Shown in pieces: positions 16,868-25,948 of a stretch of DNA of 64,000 bases. Made by a program: the position numbers and the translations under genes. Within the stretch, counting starts at the first letter, position 1, and the number at the start of each line of letters is the position of its first letter. The DNA comes from Scybalosoma faecavium (lineage in GTDB: Bacteria; Bacillota; Clostridia; Christensenellales; Christensenellaceae): the NCBI GenBank assembly GCA_018716135.1, contig DVKG01000011.1, positions 1 through 64,000 of the forward strand, read 5' to 3'. The notes beneath the pieces were generated by a model. The model did not search any database and had not been told where the DNA came from. It saw only the letters and a program-made list of their open reading frames with translations.

Positions 16868-17434
16868 TTAATCTATTTTTCTTATCACTTTAGCCGGCAC
16901 TCCCGCCGCTATCGTCTTTGCCGGAATATCTCTGGTGACCACAGCCCCCGCCGCGACTATGGCTCCGTCTCCTATGCTCACCCCGGGCAGCACAGTGGCA
17001 TTGGAGCCTATCCATACGTTTTTGCCTATTTTTATAGCCGACGGATGCAGAGTGCTGCGATTTTCCGGTGCAAAATCATGATTAAGAGTCGCGAGTACAA
17101 CTCCATGCCCTATGAGAGCGCCGTCCCCAATCTCAATTCCGCCTTGATCCTGAAATTTACATCCTGCATTTATAAACACATTTTTGCCTATTTTTATGTT
17201 TTTGCCGCAGTCAGTGTAAAACGGCGGGAAAAGCCCAAATGAGCTGTCCACCTCTCTGCCTGTCAGCCTGGACATTATCTCACGAATCTGCTCTGGCGTG
17301 TGGTACGATCCGTTCAATTCCGCCGTTATCTTCAGCGCTTCCTGAGATACTTCGTGCATAAACATGTGCATCTCAGAGCCTCCTTCTACTGTTTCTCCGC
17401 CGCTCAGCCTGTTCAAATATTCTTCTAAATTCAT
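16868..17434 (-). CDS. Maltose/galactoside O-acetyltransferase family protein
   Basis: 188-residue hexapeptide-repeat acetyltransferase of the Maa/LacA/NodL type that uses acetyl-CoA on sugar hydroxyls. The N-terminal helical part (residues ~1-70) is followed by the left-handed beta-helix: GKNIKIGKNVFINAGCKFQD, then IEIGDGALIGHGVVLATLNHD with the catalytic His in LNHD, and GAVVTRDIPAKTIAAGVPAKVI at the end. A run of G lies 7 nt before the ATG at 17434; an ATG at 17440 is an alternative. The stop is only 28 nt from the rpsF -35 box and no terminator is seen between, so read-through into rpsF is possible. Substrate unknown. Confidence 0.88.
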   Translation of the reverse strand: MNLEEYLNRLSGGETVEGGSEMHMFMHEVSQEALKITAELNGSYHTPEQIREIMSRLTGREVDSSFGLFPPFYTDCGKNIKIGKNVFINAGCKFQDQGGIEIGDGALIGHGVVLATLNHDFAPENRSTLHPSAIKIGKNVWIGSNATVLPGVSIGDGAIVAAGAVVTRDIPAKTIAAGVPAKVIRKID

Positions 17435-17623
17435 ATTCATACCCCCCAATCTTTCTAGCCTACATTATAATACCTCGCCCCGTATTATTCAATATTACAG
17501 CTATGTCCGTCTTACGTTCTGCCCATGTACACACTAAAACCTTAATATTTTTCAAAAAATGTTCGTTCTTTAAAGTCACTTATTTATTGCTTAACGCTCA
17601 CAAAATCTCAGTTTTCTCTCACG

Positions 17624-17670
17624 AACCTTTCCTTTAAATTATGGCTGGCGAAAGGTTGATCCCTTATAAT
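17624..17670 (+). promoter_or_regulatory. Possible promoter of the MacAB-like operon
   Basis: TATAAT (17665-17670) lies ahead of the adaptor gene with only a poor -35 (TGGCTG, 17642-17647). An inverted repeat AACCTTT / AAAGGTT (17624-17630, 17651-17657) reaches into the spacer, so an activator may be needed. Inference only. Confidence 0.35.
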
Positions 17671-17710
17671 TATTAGTAATAAAAGCTAAGTAATTTTTTA
17701 GGGGGACACA

Positions 17711-20017
17711 ATGAATGATTCCAGCGGCATAATTGCCAAACTGACCAAGAACAAAAAAAGACTGGCTATAATATCGGGATGCGTTGCGGCGGTCATAATA
17801 ATCGCAATAATTCTGGCTTCCACCATACGCCCATCTTCCGGCGCAATGCCTTCCGCATATCAGCAGACTACTGTTCAAACGGGCAGTATAACCAATACCG
17901 TAACCGGCTCGGGAACTCTGCAATACGGCGATGCGACAGATGTTAAAGTCCCGTCAGGAATTAAGATAGACGAAGTTCTCGTAGAATCCGGCGATTACGT
18001 AGAAGCCGGTCAGGCTCTGGCTACTGTAAACACAGCTTCTGTTCAGACTCAGCTAATTGAAATTCAGTCTCAGCTCGAGAGTCTCGCAGAGCAGTTAGAA
18101 GATACTAAAGACGACAAAGCCTCCAGCGTTATAAAATCCGGCGTCTCCGGCAGAGTAAAAATCGTCAACGCCAAAAAAGGCAAAAACGCTTCTGATATAA
18201 CTGTAAATTCCGGCTCTCTCGTGACTATATCTTTAGACGGCAAAATGGCGGTTGACTTCACGTCCGATGAGTCTCTGTCCGTCGGAGACACGGTCTATGT
18301 CGTTCTCTCGGACAAGACAAAGAAGAAAGGTACAATCTCCAAAGCCTCCTCCGGCAGCTATACCGCAACAATCTCAGACAACGGGCCTGAGGTAGACGAC
18401 AAAGTGACTATCCAGACCAAGAGCGGCGATAAGCTGGGCAGCGGAAAACTCTATATTAACAGCCCTGTAGCTGTCTCCGGCAGCGGCGGCAAAATAAGCA
18501 AGGTGCACGTTAAAGAGAACCAGAAGGTCAGCAGCGGCGACAAGCTCGTAACTCTGACAAGTACGGAAAGCTCCGCTGAACATCTCGCTCTCCAAAGCGA
18601 ATATCAGGATCTGAACGAAACCTACAATCAATTAATCGCCCTGGCGCAATCCGGCGAGATAACAGCAACATGCAGCGGTACTATCAGCTCTGTCAACGTA
18701 TCTGACGGAACGGAGACTTCTCAGAGCAGCTCGTCCGGCTCCGCCTCAAGCAGCTCTGATTCCGCTTTTACTCAAACCTCCGCCTCTGCCTCGGGCAGCT
18801 CCTCCGGTTCCTTCACCGCGCTTTCCGTGACAGCATCTGAAACATCGGAAAGCACAACAAGCGAGAAAAACACAGAACAGACCGAAACAATTGAAATCAC
18901 ATCTCTGGACGATCTCGCTCTCGCCGCCCCCGTGACAGGCGCGACGCCTCAAACGAAAATAGAGTCAGAAGAATACAGCGGTTCTGTACAATGGCTGCCC
19001 TCTGCCTCTCTTTTTGAAGAAAACACGGCTTATACCGCAGTCGTAAAGCTTACCGCTAATTCGGGATATAAATTCAGCGCCGAGCTTGCTCCTTCTGTCA
19101 GCGGTGCAGAAATAAGCAATATATCAATCAACAACGACGAAGAAGGAAGCACCATAACCTTTAACGCAACATACGAAAAAACCGCTAAAGTATCCTCCGG
19201 CAGCTCGTCCGGCTCCTCAAGTTCTTCCGGCGATTCAGGCTCAAGCGGCGGTGCAAGCTCTTCCTCCGGAGGTTCTGTAAGCTATTCTTCCGGCTCCTCC
19301 ACGACGTCAGACGTCTCTGCTTCCGTCGGTTCGACAGGCGGCTCCTCTGCCGCAGTCTCTTCCGACAGCGCCGCCGCTGCTTCTGATACCTCCTCCGACA
19401 GCAGCTCCTACGAATCTCAGAGCCAGTCTACCGCTTTCAGCATCTCTTCCGATGAAGAAATGATACTTGAAATCAACATCGACGAGCTGGATATACTCTC
19501 CGTCAGCGAAGGAAGAGAAGCCAGCGTCACATTCGATGCTATAGAGGACGAGACCTACACAGGCACAATAGAAGAAATATCCGATTCCGCGAGCAGCAGC
19601 TCCGGCGTATCCAAATACACCGCAAGCATACACATACCGCGCGACGATTCTATGCGCGCCGGTATGAACGCTACGGCAATAGTCAAAATAGGCAGCGCGG
19701 AAAATGTGCTGACGATACCCGTGGATGCTTTGCAGGAGCGCGGCGATACCGTATTTGTATATACAGAGCTTGACTCTGACACTAACACGCCTTCGGGAGA
19801 AGTAGAAGTCACGACAGGCCTCTCAGACGGCACAACGGTGGAAATCCAAAGCGGTCTCTCAGAAGGAGACACGGTTTACTATACCGCATCTTCCTCCTCC
19901 GACAGCGAAGCCAACTCTCTCGAGGACATGATGTCAAACTTCGGCGGTGGCGGCGGAATGCCCGGCGGCAACTCGGGCGGCGGCAGAGATATGCCTGACA
20001 TGGGGCGTCAGGGCTGA
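17711..20017 (+). CDS. MacA/HlyD-type adaptor with inserted domain and Ser-rich linker
   Basis: 768-residue membrane-fusion-type protein with one N-terminal membrane helix (~20-41). Lipoyl-like segments are seen near 78-105 (VKVPSGIKIDEVLVESGDYVEAGQALATV) and 265-285 (GGKISKVHVKENQKVSSGDKLVTL). The C-terminal barrel near 595-715 contains RAGMNATAIVKIGSAENVLTIPVDALQERGDTVFVY. Between them, from ~320 to 575, sit Ser/Thr/Gly-rich linkers and a beta domain (~398-495) with the repeat pattern AAPVTGATPQTKI...WLPSASLFEENTAYTAVVKLTANSGYKF, known from bacterial surface proteins. The usual length is 380-450, so this is nearly twice as long. AGGGGG lies 5 nt before the ATG. First gene of a three-gene export operon. 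Confidence 0.85.
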   Translation: MNDSSGIIAKLTKNKKRLAIISGCVAAVIIIAIILASTIRPSSGAMPSAYQQTTVQTGSITNTVTGSGTLQYGDATDVKVPSGIKIDEVLVESGDYVEAGQALATVNTASVQTQLIEIQSQLESLAEQLEDTKDDKASSVIKSGVSGRVKIVNAKKGKNASDITVNSGSLVTISLDGKMAVDFTSDESLSVGDTVYVVLSDKTKKKGTISKASSGSYTATISDNGPEVDDKVTIQTKSGDKLGSGKLYINSPVAVSGSGGKISKVHVKENQKVSSGDKLVTLTSTESSAEHLALQSEYQDLNETYNQLIALAQSGEITATCSGTISSVNVSDGTETSQSSSSGSASSSSDSAFTQTSASASGSSSGSFTALSVTASETSESTTSEKNTEQTETIEITSLDDLALAAPVTGATPQTKIESEEYSGSVQWLPSASLFEENTAYTAVVKLTANSGYKFSAELAPSVSGAEISNISINNDEEGSTITFNATYEKTAKVSSGSSSGSSSSSGDSGSSGGASSSSGGSVSYSSGSSTTSDVSASVGSTGGSSAAVSSDSAAAASDTSSDSSSYESQSQSTAFSISSDEEMILEINIDELDILSVSEGREASVTFDAIEDETYTGTIEEISDSASSSSGVSKYTASIHIPRDDSMRAGMNATAIVKIGSAENVLTIPVDALQERGDTVFVYTELDSDTNTPSGEVEVTTGLSDGTTVEIQSGLSEGDTVYYTASSSSDSEANSLEDMMSNFGGGGGMPGGNSGGGRDMPDMGRQG

Positions 20018-20026
20018 GGTAGCGCC

Positions 20027-20695
20027 ATGATAGTGATGAACAACATCTCTAAAATTTACACCGTCGGTGGGGATGAAGTGCGCGCGCTCGACAACGCCAG
20101 CCTGCGCATACGCCAAGGCGAATTTGTCAGTATAATAGGCCCTTCCGGAAGCGGAAAATCTACGCTGATGAATATAATCGGTTGTCTGGACGTTGCCGAT
20201 TGCGGAGAATATCTTCTGGATGGTCAGCCTATAGAAAAATACTCGCAGAATGAACTGGCTAAAATCCGAAACAAAAAAATAGGATTTATTTTTCAAAACT
20301 TCAATCTCCTGCCTAAATTGACCGCCGAGGACAACGTCGAGCTTCCGCTGATATATCAGGGGCTGCCCGCTTCCGAACGCAAGGAGCGCGTGGAAGAAGC
20401 GCTGACGCGAGTAGAGCTTTGGAGCAGACGCGGGCATAAGCCGACGGAGCTTTCCGGCGGTCAGCAGCAGCGCGTGGCCGTGGCGCGCGCGCTGGCGACT
20501 CATCCGTCGTTGCTCCTCGCGGACGAGCCCACCGGCAACCTCGATTCCAAAACAGGAGCGGAGATAATGTCGCTCTTTCACGAGCTTCACTCCGGCGGCA
20601 ACACAATAGTGCTGATAACTCACGATAATTCCGTAGCCAAGCAGGCTGAACGACGAATACACATACGCGACGGACATGTAACGGAGGTGGATTGA
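20027..20695 (+). CDS. ABC transporter ATPase (MacB/LolD type)
   Basis: 222-residue ATP-binding subunit. Walker A GPSGSGKSTLMN near residue 37, Q-loop FIFQNFNLLPKLTAEDN, signature LSGGQQQRVAVARAL near 143, Walker B LLLADEPTGNLDS near 163, and the switch His in VLITHD. It powers the following permease. The start lies 9 nt after the adaptor stop. The stop codon directly abuts the permease start. Confidence 0.94.
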   Translation: MIVMNNISKIYTVGGDEVRALDNASLRIRQGEFVSIIGPSGSGKSTLMNIIGCLDVADCGEYLLDGQPIEKYSQNELAKIRNKKIGFIFQNFNLLPKLTAEDNVELPLIYQGLPASERKERVEEALTRVELWSRRGHKPTELSGGQQQRVAVARALATHPSLLLADEPTGNLDSKTGAEIMSLFHELHSGGNTIVLITHDNSVAKQAERRIHIRDGHVTEVD

Positions 20696-21880
20696 ATGCT
20701 TTGGCAGTCTGTTAAAATGGCTCTGAATGCAGTAGCCACCAACAAAATGCGCTCTTTCCTAACTATGCTCGGAATCATAATAGGCGTAATCGCTCTGGTA
20801 GTCTTAGTGTCTATCGTCAGCAGCGCTACCACTTCTATTACTGACGAAGTAAACAGCATCGGAAACGATATGCTGACAGTCTCCATATCGGATGACAAGG
20901 AAAACCCTCTGCGTCTCAGCGACATGTCTGAGTTTCAGGAAGACGACTCCATAAGCCTGGTCGCTCCGTACACTCAGTCCAGCGCTACAGCCAAGTACAA
21001 TTACGACGACGTAAGCACAGGCGTTTACGGCATAACCGCTGCTTATTACGACGTACAAGGGCTGGAGCTTCAGTCCGGCAGATTTATAAAAACTACCGAC
21101 GTTGACAACAGCACCTACATTGCTGTCCTCAGCTACGACGCCGCAGAGGATATATTCGGAAGTACAATGAATGCACTGGGAGAAACCTTTTCTCTCAACG
21201 GCATGCCCTTCCGCGTGGTGGGGATTCTGGCGGAAGACGACTCCATGATGAGCAGCATAATGAGCACGGCTACGGTTTACATACCTTACAGCACGGCAGC
21301 CCGCGTCTTCGGCACTAGCACGGGTATAACTTCTTTTTACGTCTCCGCGACGGACGAAAACAGCATAGACGCAGCGGAGGAAGCCGTAACCGAGCTGCTC
21401 ATGAATCGTCTGAAACAGGATGAAGACGCCTTCACCGTCACCTCCATGTCAGTAATTGCCGATACAATGAGCAGCATAACAGGCACGCTCTCTCTCGTTC
21501 TCGGCGGAATCGCCGCCATCTCTCTTCTCGTCGGCGGAATAGGCATTATGAACATAATGCTCGTCTCCGTGACAGAACGCACCAGAGAAATCGGCATACG
21601 CAAAGCCATAGGCGCCAGCACAAGCAGCATACTCTGGCAGTTCCTTGTAGAATCTCTCGTGCTGAGTCTTATGGGGTGTCTGATAGGCGTAGCGCTTTCG
21701 TGGGGCATAATTGAAATCGTCTCTGCCGTCGCCGGAGACACCGCGTCTTACACAATATCCGGCGGGGTAGTCGCCATTGCCGTTATATTCTCAGTCGGCA
21801 TAGGCGTGCTCTTCGGCATATACCCCGCGCGCAAGGCCGCGAACAAAAACCCCATCGAGGCTCTGCGCTTCGACGGATGA
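20696..21880 (+). CDS. ABC transporter permease, MacB/FtsX type
   Basis: 394-residue permease with one N-terminal membrane helix (MRSFLTMLGIIIGVIALVVLV, ~16-40), a MacB-type extracytoplasmic domain (~45-255), and three C-terminal helices with the FtsX pattern GGIGIMNIMLVSVTERTREIGIRKAIGAS near 280-305. Together with the adaptor and the ATPase it forms a MacAB-like exporter; in Gram-positive relatives such systems export peptides or respond to cell-wall stress. GGAGG lies 6 nt before the ATG, inside the end of the ATPase gene. Confidence 0.93.
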   Translation: MLWQSVKMALNAVATNKMRSFLTMLGIIIGVIALVVLVSIVSSATTSITDEVNSIGNDMLTVSISDDKENPLRLSDMSEFQEDDSISLVAPYTQSSATAKYNYDDVSTGVYGITAAYYDVQGLELQSGRFIKTTDVDNSTYIAVLSYDAAEDIFGSTMNALGETFSLNGMPFRVVGILAEDDSMMSSIMSTATVYIPYSTAARVFGTSTGITSFYVSATDENSIDAAEEAVTELLMNRLKQDEDAFTVTSMSVIADTMSSITGTLSLVLGGIAAISLLVGGIGIMNIMLVSVTERTREIGIRKAIGASTSSILWQFLVESLVLSLMGCLIGVALSWGIIEIVSAVAGDTASYTISGGVVAIAVIFSVGIGVLFGIYPARKAANKNPIEALRFDG

Positions 21881-21894
21881 TATATATTATTGAA

Positions 21895-21939
21895 GAAGCT
21901 CCCGCTATTAAAGTATTTGGGAGCTTCCTATTTTTTATT
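21895..21939 (+). terminator. Terminator of the MacAB-like operon
   Basis: Perfect 9-bp stem GAAGCTCCC / GGGAGCTTC (21895-21903, 21919-21927) followed by a T-rich tail. It overlaps the end of the convergent YjbR-type gene. Confidence 0.8.
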
Positions 21940-22608
21940 TTTTGCAAGCTCATAGCTTTTGTCTATTCTCTCAAATATCTCCTCTGTAGAGGCAGTTCCG
22001 TCGAGGCATATAGTAAACCAATGTTTTTTGTTCATATGATACCCAGGAAGATAGCCTTTCCCGTCTATCAGGTGTTCCGCCTCGTCCGGCTCCATTTTTA
22101 AATCTATTATTTCCTCTATACCATCCCCTTCCAGCCCTAATTTTTCTCGCCTCGCCGTAAGCACCGCAGCGAACCATTTCGCGTTGTCCTGTCTGCGAAA
22201 AACAGCGTTGTCAGGAAATTTGTCCCACAAAAACTCCGGCGCCGCGTCGTATTTTTCGCAGATATAGCTCATAATCTGCTTCGTTTGATACTGCTTGAAT
22301 ATTTCCGTTTCAAAGCATTGCTCCGCTATTACGCCAAGCTTCTCCGCACACGCTTCTCTAACCTGCCCCACAAAGGCTCCGTTAGCATCGGAGACGTTTA
22401 TCAGTGCGTATTCTTCCTGCGAATCAACATCTACTGTTTTTAGATTCATTTCACCCGACCGTTCAATATAAAAACGCATTTCAAGCCCAAGCTTCGGCAG
22501 CTCTGCGCAGTATTCCCAGCCATACTCCGTTTCAGTAAATCCGAACGCTGTGAGCTTCGCCTTGTTCACTCTTCTGTTTTTAAAAATGCTTTTTAATTCC
22601 TCCTGCAT
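21928..22608 (-). CDS. MmcQ/YjbR family protein, long form
   Basis: 226-residue protein. The C-terminal ~120 residues (from about 112) carry the MmcQ/YjbR fold with the motif AKWFAAVLTARREKLG and PGYHMNKKHWFTICLDGT. The N-terminal ~100 residues form a second alpha/beta unit (LTAFGFTETEYGWEYCAEL, then LKTVDVDSQEEYALINV), as in longer clostridial members. The fold is CyaY-like and some members are called DNA-binding; the true role is unknown. The ATG at 22608 has GAGG 8 nt upstream; a GTG 39 nt further upstream has no good site. The stop lies within the terminator of the preceding operon. Confidence 0.8.
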   Translation of the reverse strand: MQEELKSIFKNRRVNKAKLTAFGFTETEYGWEYCAELPKLGLEMRFYIERSGEMNLKTVDVDSQEEYALINVSDANGAFVGQVREACAEKLGVIAEQCFETEIFKQYQTKQIMSYICEKYDAAPEFLWDKFPDNAVFRRQDNAKWFAAVLTARREKLGLEGDGIEEIIDLKMEPDEAEHLIDGKGYLPGYHMNKKHWFTICLDGTASTEEIFERIDKSYELAKNKK

Positions 22609-22666
22609 CTTCTGCGCCTCAATTCTCTTTTTATTAAATAGTATCACACCGAAATACCTGCAGCAA

Positions 22667-22690
22667 CAAAAAACGCTGCAAACGCAGCGT
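22667..22690 (-). terminator. Terminator of the copper operon
   Basis: Stem ACGCTGC / GCAGCGT (22673-22679, 22684-22690) followed by TTTTTTG on the reverse strand. Confidence 0.8.
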
Positions 22691-22709
22691 CATTTGTCCA
22701 TTTGTCATT

Positions 22710-22973
22710 TTATTTAGATATTTTATCTATCAGCGACAGCATCTCGTCTATTTTCTCCTGACGCTCGCTGCCATCCATCGCCTGAGCCACACAACATCGC
22801 ATATGAGCTTCTATTATCTCGCGATTTGCTTTTTTCAGTATGGACTGAACCGCAAGCAGCTGGTTCGAAATGTCCACACAGTATCTATCATTGTCTACCA
22901 TTTTCAGTATCCCGTCCAATTGACCTCTCGCTGTTTTGAGCAGGCGGGTTACTTTTTCTTTATCCGCCTTCAT
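22710..22973 (-). CDS. csoR: Copper-sensing repressor CsoR
   Basis: 87-residue all-helical repressor of the CsoR/RcnR family, which binds Cu(I) and then leaves its operator. The expected Cys/His/Cys set is visible: C32 in DRYCVDISNQL, His57 in EAHMRCC, and Cys60/Cys61 following. The start overlaps the copZ stop as TAATG, so the two are translationally coupled. Last gene of copA-copZ-csoR, closing a feedback loop on the operon's own promoter. Confidence 0.92.
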   Translation of the reverse strand: MKADKEKVTRLLKTARGQLDGILKMVDNDRYCVDISNQLLAVQSILKKANREIIEAHMRCCVAQAMDGSERQEKIDEMLSLIDKISK

Positions 22974-23179
22974 TACTCAATACCCGTGACCTTATAGCCG
23001 GCGTCCTCTACCGCCTTGCGCAGCTCGGCCTCCGGGACGTCACGCTCCAGCTTGAGCTTTGCCGTTCCCTTTTTGTGACTCACCTTTGCGTCCACCCCGT
23101 CGATAGCATTAAGCGCCTTGTCTACCGCCGCTTCGCAATGCCCGCACATCATGCCTTCAATTTTCATTGTCTTTTTCAT
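22973..23179 (-). CDS. copZ: CopZ-like copper chaperone
   Basis: 68-residue single heavy-metal-associated domain with the metal site MMCGHC at residues 10-15 (M-x-C-x2-C). It carries Cu(I) in the cytoplasm to the P-type ATPase encoded just upstream. GAGG lies 9 nt before the ATG. Confidence 0.9.
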   Translation of the reverse strand: MKKTMKIEGMMCGHCEAAVDKALNAIDGVDAKVSHKKGTAKLKLERDVPEAELRKAVEDAGYKVTGIE

Positions 23180-23248
23180 ATTTGATTTCCTCGCTTTATT
23201 TATTCACAAGTTGCCTCTTGTCTTTTGTCCCGAGACCGCTTGTAATGC

Positions 23249-25729
23249 CTACTTTACTGTGTATCCTGCTTTTTCTATAGCTGAGCGCATATCCTCCTCG
23301 CTCGCCTCTCCGGACAATACGCGGACTTTCCCGGATGTGTGATCCGCTTTGGCGTCCACACCTATTTCGGACAGAGCTTTTACCACTCTTCCTTCGCAGT
23401 GAGCGCACATCATTCCCTCTACGTTCAATACGCACGCCGCCTGCTCCTCCTCGCTCGTCTCCACCGAGACCTCTGTTACAGAGGTTTCTGTCTCCGTATG
23501 CCATTTGGGTTTGAAAAGCTTGAGTCTCAGCGCATTTGAAACTACGCAAACAGAGCTTAAACTCATCGCAGCCGCGCCTATCATGGGATTGAGCTTGATA
23601 CCCAAAGCCGGATACAGCACCCCCGCCGCCACGGGTATCAATATCGAATTATATATCAGCGCCCAGAACAAATTCTGTTTTATATTCCGCAGCGTAGCGC
23701 GGGAGAGCTGAACCGCCGCCGCCGCGTCCATCAAGTCAGATCTCTGCAAAACTATATCGGCAGATTCTATCGCTACATCTGTGCCCGCGCCTATAGCTAT
23801 ACCTACATCTGCGCGAACGAGAGCAGGCGCGTCGTTTATGCCGTCGCCTACCATCCCGACCTTTCTGCCCTGCTGCTGCAAAGCGCGTATGTGCCTTTCT
23901 TTATCCTCAGGCAAAACCTTTGCAATGACCTTCGGTATGCCGACCTTGGAAGCTACAGCTCGCGCACTGTTTTCATTATCTCCCGTCAAAAGCACTACGT
24001 CTATCCCCATCGACTTAAACTCTGCTATCGCCTTTGCGCTCGTCGGCTTTATCTCGTCCGAAGCTGCAATTATTCCTATTACATGCTTTTCGTCGGAAAA
24101 ATACAGCACTGTTTTTGCGTCGTCTTGCAGCGCAGACGCTTTCTCTGCGTAGTCTGCCATATCTCTGCCCTGCATAAATTCTGCATTCCCGCCGTAATAT
24201 CTTTGACCTTTCACTACAGCGGAGACGCCTCTGCCCGTAGTCGATACAAATCCGCTGCTGTCCGGTATCTTTACGCCCCTCTTTCTCGCCTCCCGTACCA
24301 CCGCCTCAGCCAGCGGATGCTCGGACGAAAGCTCCATAGCCGCTGCAATCTCCAGCAGGTCGCTTCTGTCTGTTATTATATCTGTCACCGACGGTCTGCC
24401 CCGGGTCACCGTACCCGTTTTATCCAGAACTATAGTGTCTATTTTATGCGCCGTTTCCAACGCTTCTGCCGAACGTATGAGTATTCCGTTTTCCGCACCC
24501 TTTCCCGTGCCTACCATTATCGCCGTCGGAGTGGCAAGGCCCAGAGCACACGGGCAGGATACGACAAGTATCGCGATACCTATAGATATTGCAAAGTCTG
24601 CGCTCTTTCCCGTCAGCGCCCATATTATAGTCGCTGCAACGGCAATAGTTATCACCGCCGGCACAAATATCCCGCTGACCTTATCCGCCAGCTTGGATAT
24701 AGGCGCTTTAGAAGCGGACGCTTCCTCCACCAGCCTGATAATACCCGCCAGAGCCGTATCCTCTCCGACTTTCTCCGCACGCATTTTAAACGAACCTGCT
24801 CCGTTCACCGTCGCGCCTGTGACGTTTGAGCCTGTCGTTTTTTCCACCGGTATGCTCTCTCCCGTCACTGCCGATTCGTCTACATACGAGCTGCCTTCTA
24901 TTACAACTCCGTCCACGGGAATGCTTGCGCCCGGCTTTATGAGTATGACGTCTCCGACCTTTAAATCCTTCGTCGCTCTCTCCTTCAGCTCCCCGTTTAT
25001 TTCTACTATCGCCGTCTTCGGAGCCAGATCCATGAGTTTAGATATTGCCTCGCTCGTCTTTCCTTTAGATCTCTCTTCCAGAAATTTACCCAGATTTATC
25101 AGTGTAAGAATCATTGCCGAAGTCTCAAAATACAAATCCATGGCGTAGCTGTGCGCCATTTCCATGTCGCCATGCCCCATGCCATAGCCTATTTTGTATA
25201 TAGCGATTATTCCGTACACTACCGCCGCAGACGATCCCACCGCGATCAGAGAGTCCATGTTAGGCGTGCGGTTGAACAGCGATTTAAATCCGTTCACAAA
25301 ATATTTTTTATTGACTATCAGAACGGGAAGCGTCAGCAAAAACTGCGTAAACGCAAACGTCATCATATTCTCATGTCCCGTGAAAAAAGACGGGAGCGGA
25401 AATCCCCACATATGCCCCATACATATATAAAACAAAGGGATCATAAACACCAAAGATATCAAAAATCTGTTTCGCATCGCTTTTATTTCGCTCTGCGGTT
25501 CCGCCTTTTTCTCCGGAGTCTGACCTTCTACGGACGCCGAGTATCCGGCCGAGGCGACAGCCTGCTCTATGACGTCTATGCTCGCCGGTGCGTCAAATTC
25601 CACAACCATAGACTTTGCCAGCAAATTCACCTGCACACTATCTACACCCGCAACCTTGCGCACGCTTTTTTCCACATTTGCGGAGCAGGCGGCGCACGTC
25701 ATGCCCTGCACATCAAATTTTTGCTTCAT
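23249..25729 (-). CDS. copA: Copper-exporting P1B ATPase CopA
   Basis: 826-residue P-type ATPase. The N-terminal HMA domain (GMTCAAC near 9) is followed by eight membrane helices, the metal site CPC in VVSCPCALGLATP (~390), the phosphorylation motif DKTGT (~435), the nucleotide-binding HP in SEHPLAEAV, and GDGINDAPAL. The actuator has TGES. A second HMA domain sits at the C-terminus (GMMCAHC, from about 763), after the last membrane segment and a charged linker; most CopA have extra HMA domains only at the N-terminus. It exports Cu(I). AGGAG lies 10 nt before the ATG. First gene of copA-copZ-csoR. Confidence 0.95.
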   Translation of the reverse strand: MKQKFDVQGMTCAACSANVEKSVRKVAGVDSVQVNLLAKSMVVEFDAPASIDVIEQAVASAGYSASVEGQTPEKKAEPQSEIKAMRNRFLISLVFMIPLFYICMGHMWGFPLPSFFTGHENMMTFAFTQFLLTLPVLIVNKKYFVNGFKSLFNRTPNMDSLIAVGSSAAVVYGIIAIYKIGYGMGHGDMEMAHSYAMDLYFETSAMILTLINLGKFLEERSKGKTSEAISKLMDLAPKTAIVEINGELKERATKDLKVGDVILIKPGASIPVDGVVIEGSSYVDESAVTGESIPVEKTTGSNVTGATVNGAGSFKMRAEKVGEDTALAGIIRLVEEASASKAPISKLADKVSGIFVPAVITIAVAATIIWALTGKSADFAISIGIAILVVSCPCALGLATPTAIMVGTGKGAENGILIRSAEALETAHKIDTIVLDKTGTVTRGRPSVTDIITDRSDLLEIAAAMELSSEHPLAEAVVREARKRGVKIPDSSGFVSTTGRGVSAVVKGQRYYGGNAEFMQGRDMADYAEKASALQDDAKTVLYFSDEKHVIGIIAASDEIKPTSAKAIAEFKSMGIDVVLLTGDNENSARAVASKVGIPKVIAKVLPEDKERHIRALQQQGRKVGMVGDGINDAPALVRADVGIAIGAGTDVAIESADIVLQRSDLMDAAAAVQLSRATLRNIKQNLFWALIYNSILIPVAAGVLYPALGIKLNPMIGAAAMSLSSVCVVSNALRLKLFKPKWHTETETSVTEVSVETSEEEQAACVLNVEGMMCAHCEGRVVKALSEIGVDAKADHTSGKVRVLSGEASEEDMRSAIEKAGYTVK

Positions 25730-25804
25730 TGCTTTTCAGCTCCTTACGCTTTTACGCTTATCATATGACAATAGTTTTTTCAAAACTGCCTTTAATATTC
25801 TTTG

Positions 25805-25864
25805 CCCCCTCCCCCTCCGGGGGGGGTATATGATTATATTATACTAACTTTCTAGTTTTGTCAA
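25805..25864 (-). promoter_or_regulatory. copA promoter with CsoR-type operator
   Basis: -35 TTGACA (25859-25864); overlapping TATAAT/TAATAT -10 candidates lie at about 25833-25846, giving spacers of 15-17 nt. Immediately downstream, over the expected start site, is a G/C-run box (25805-25830) reading ATACCCCCCCCGGAGGGGG on the reverse strand. CsoR operators known from B. subtilis are of this TACCCCN-GGGGGTA kind, so copper-induced release of CsoR is expected. Confidence 0.75.
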
Positions 25865-25879
25865 TACTTTTGTCTCTGT

Positions 25880-25917
25880 TCAAAAAAATAAAGATACGGC
25901 GATATTGCCGTATCCTT
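25880..25917 (-). terminator. Citrate synthase terminator
   Basis: Stem GATACGGC / GCCGTATC (25893-25900, 25907-25914), followed by TTTATTTTTTTG on the reverse strand. Confidence 0.8.
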
Positions 25918-25948
25918 ATTCTATATTAGGTTAAAGTAATGAACTCTA

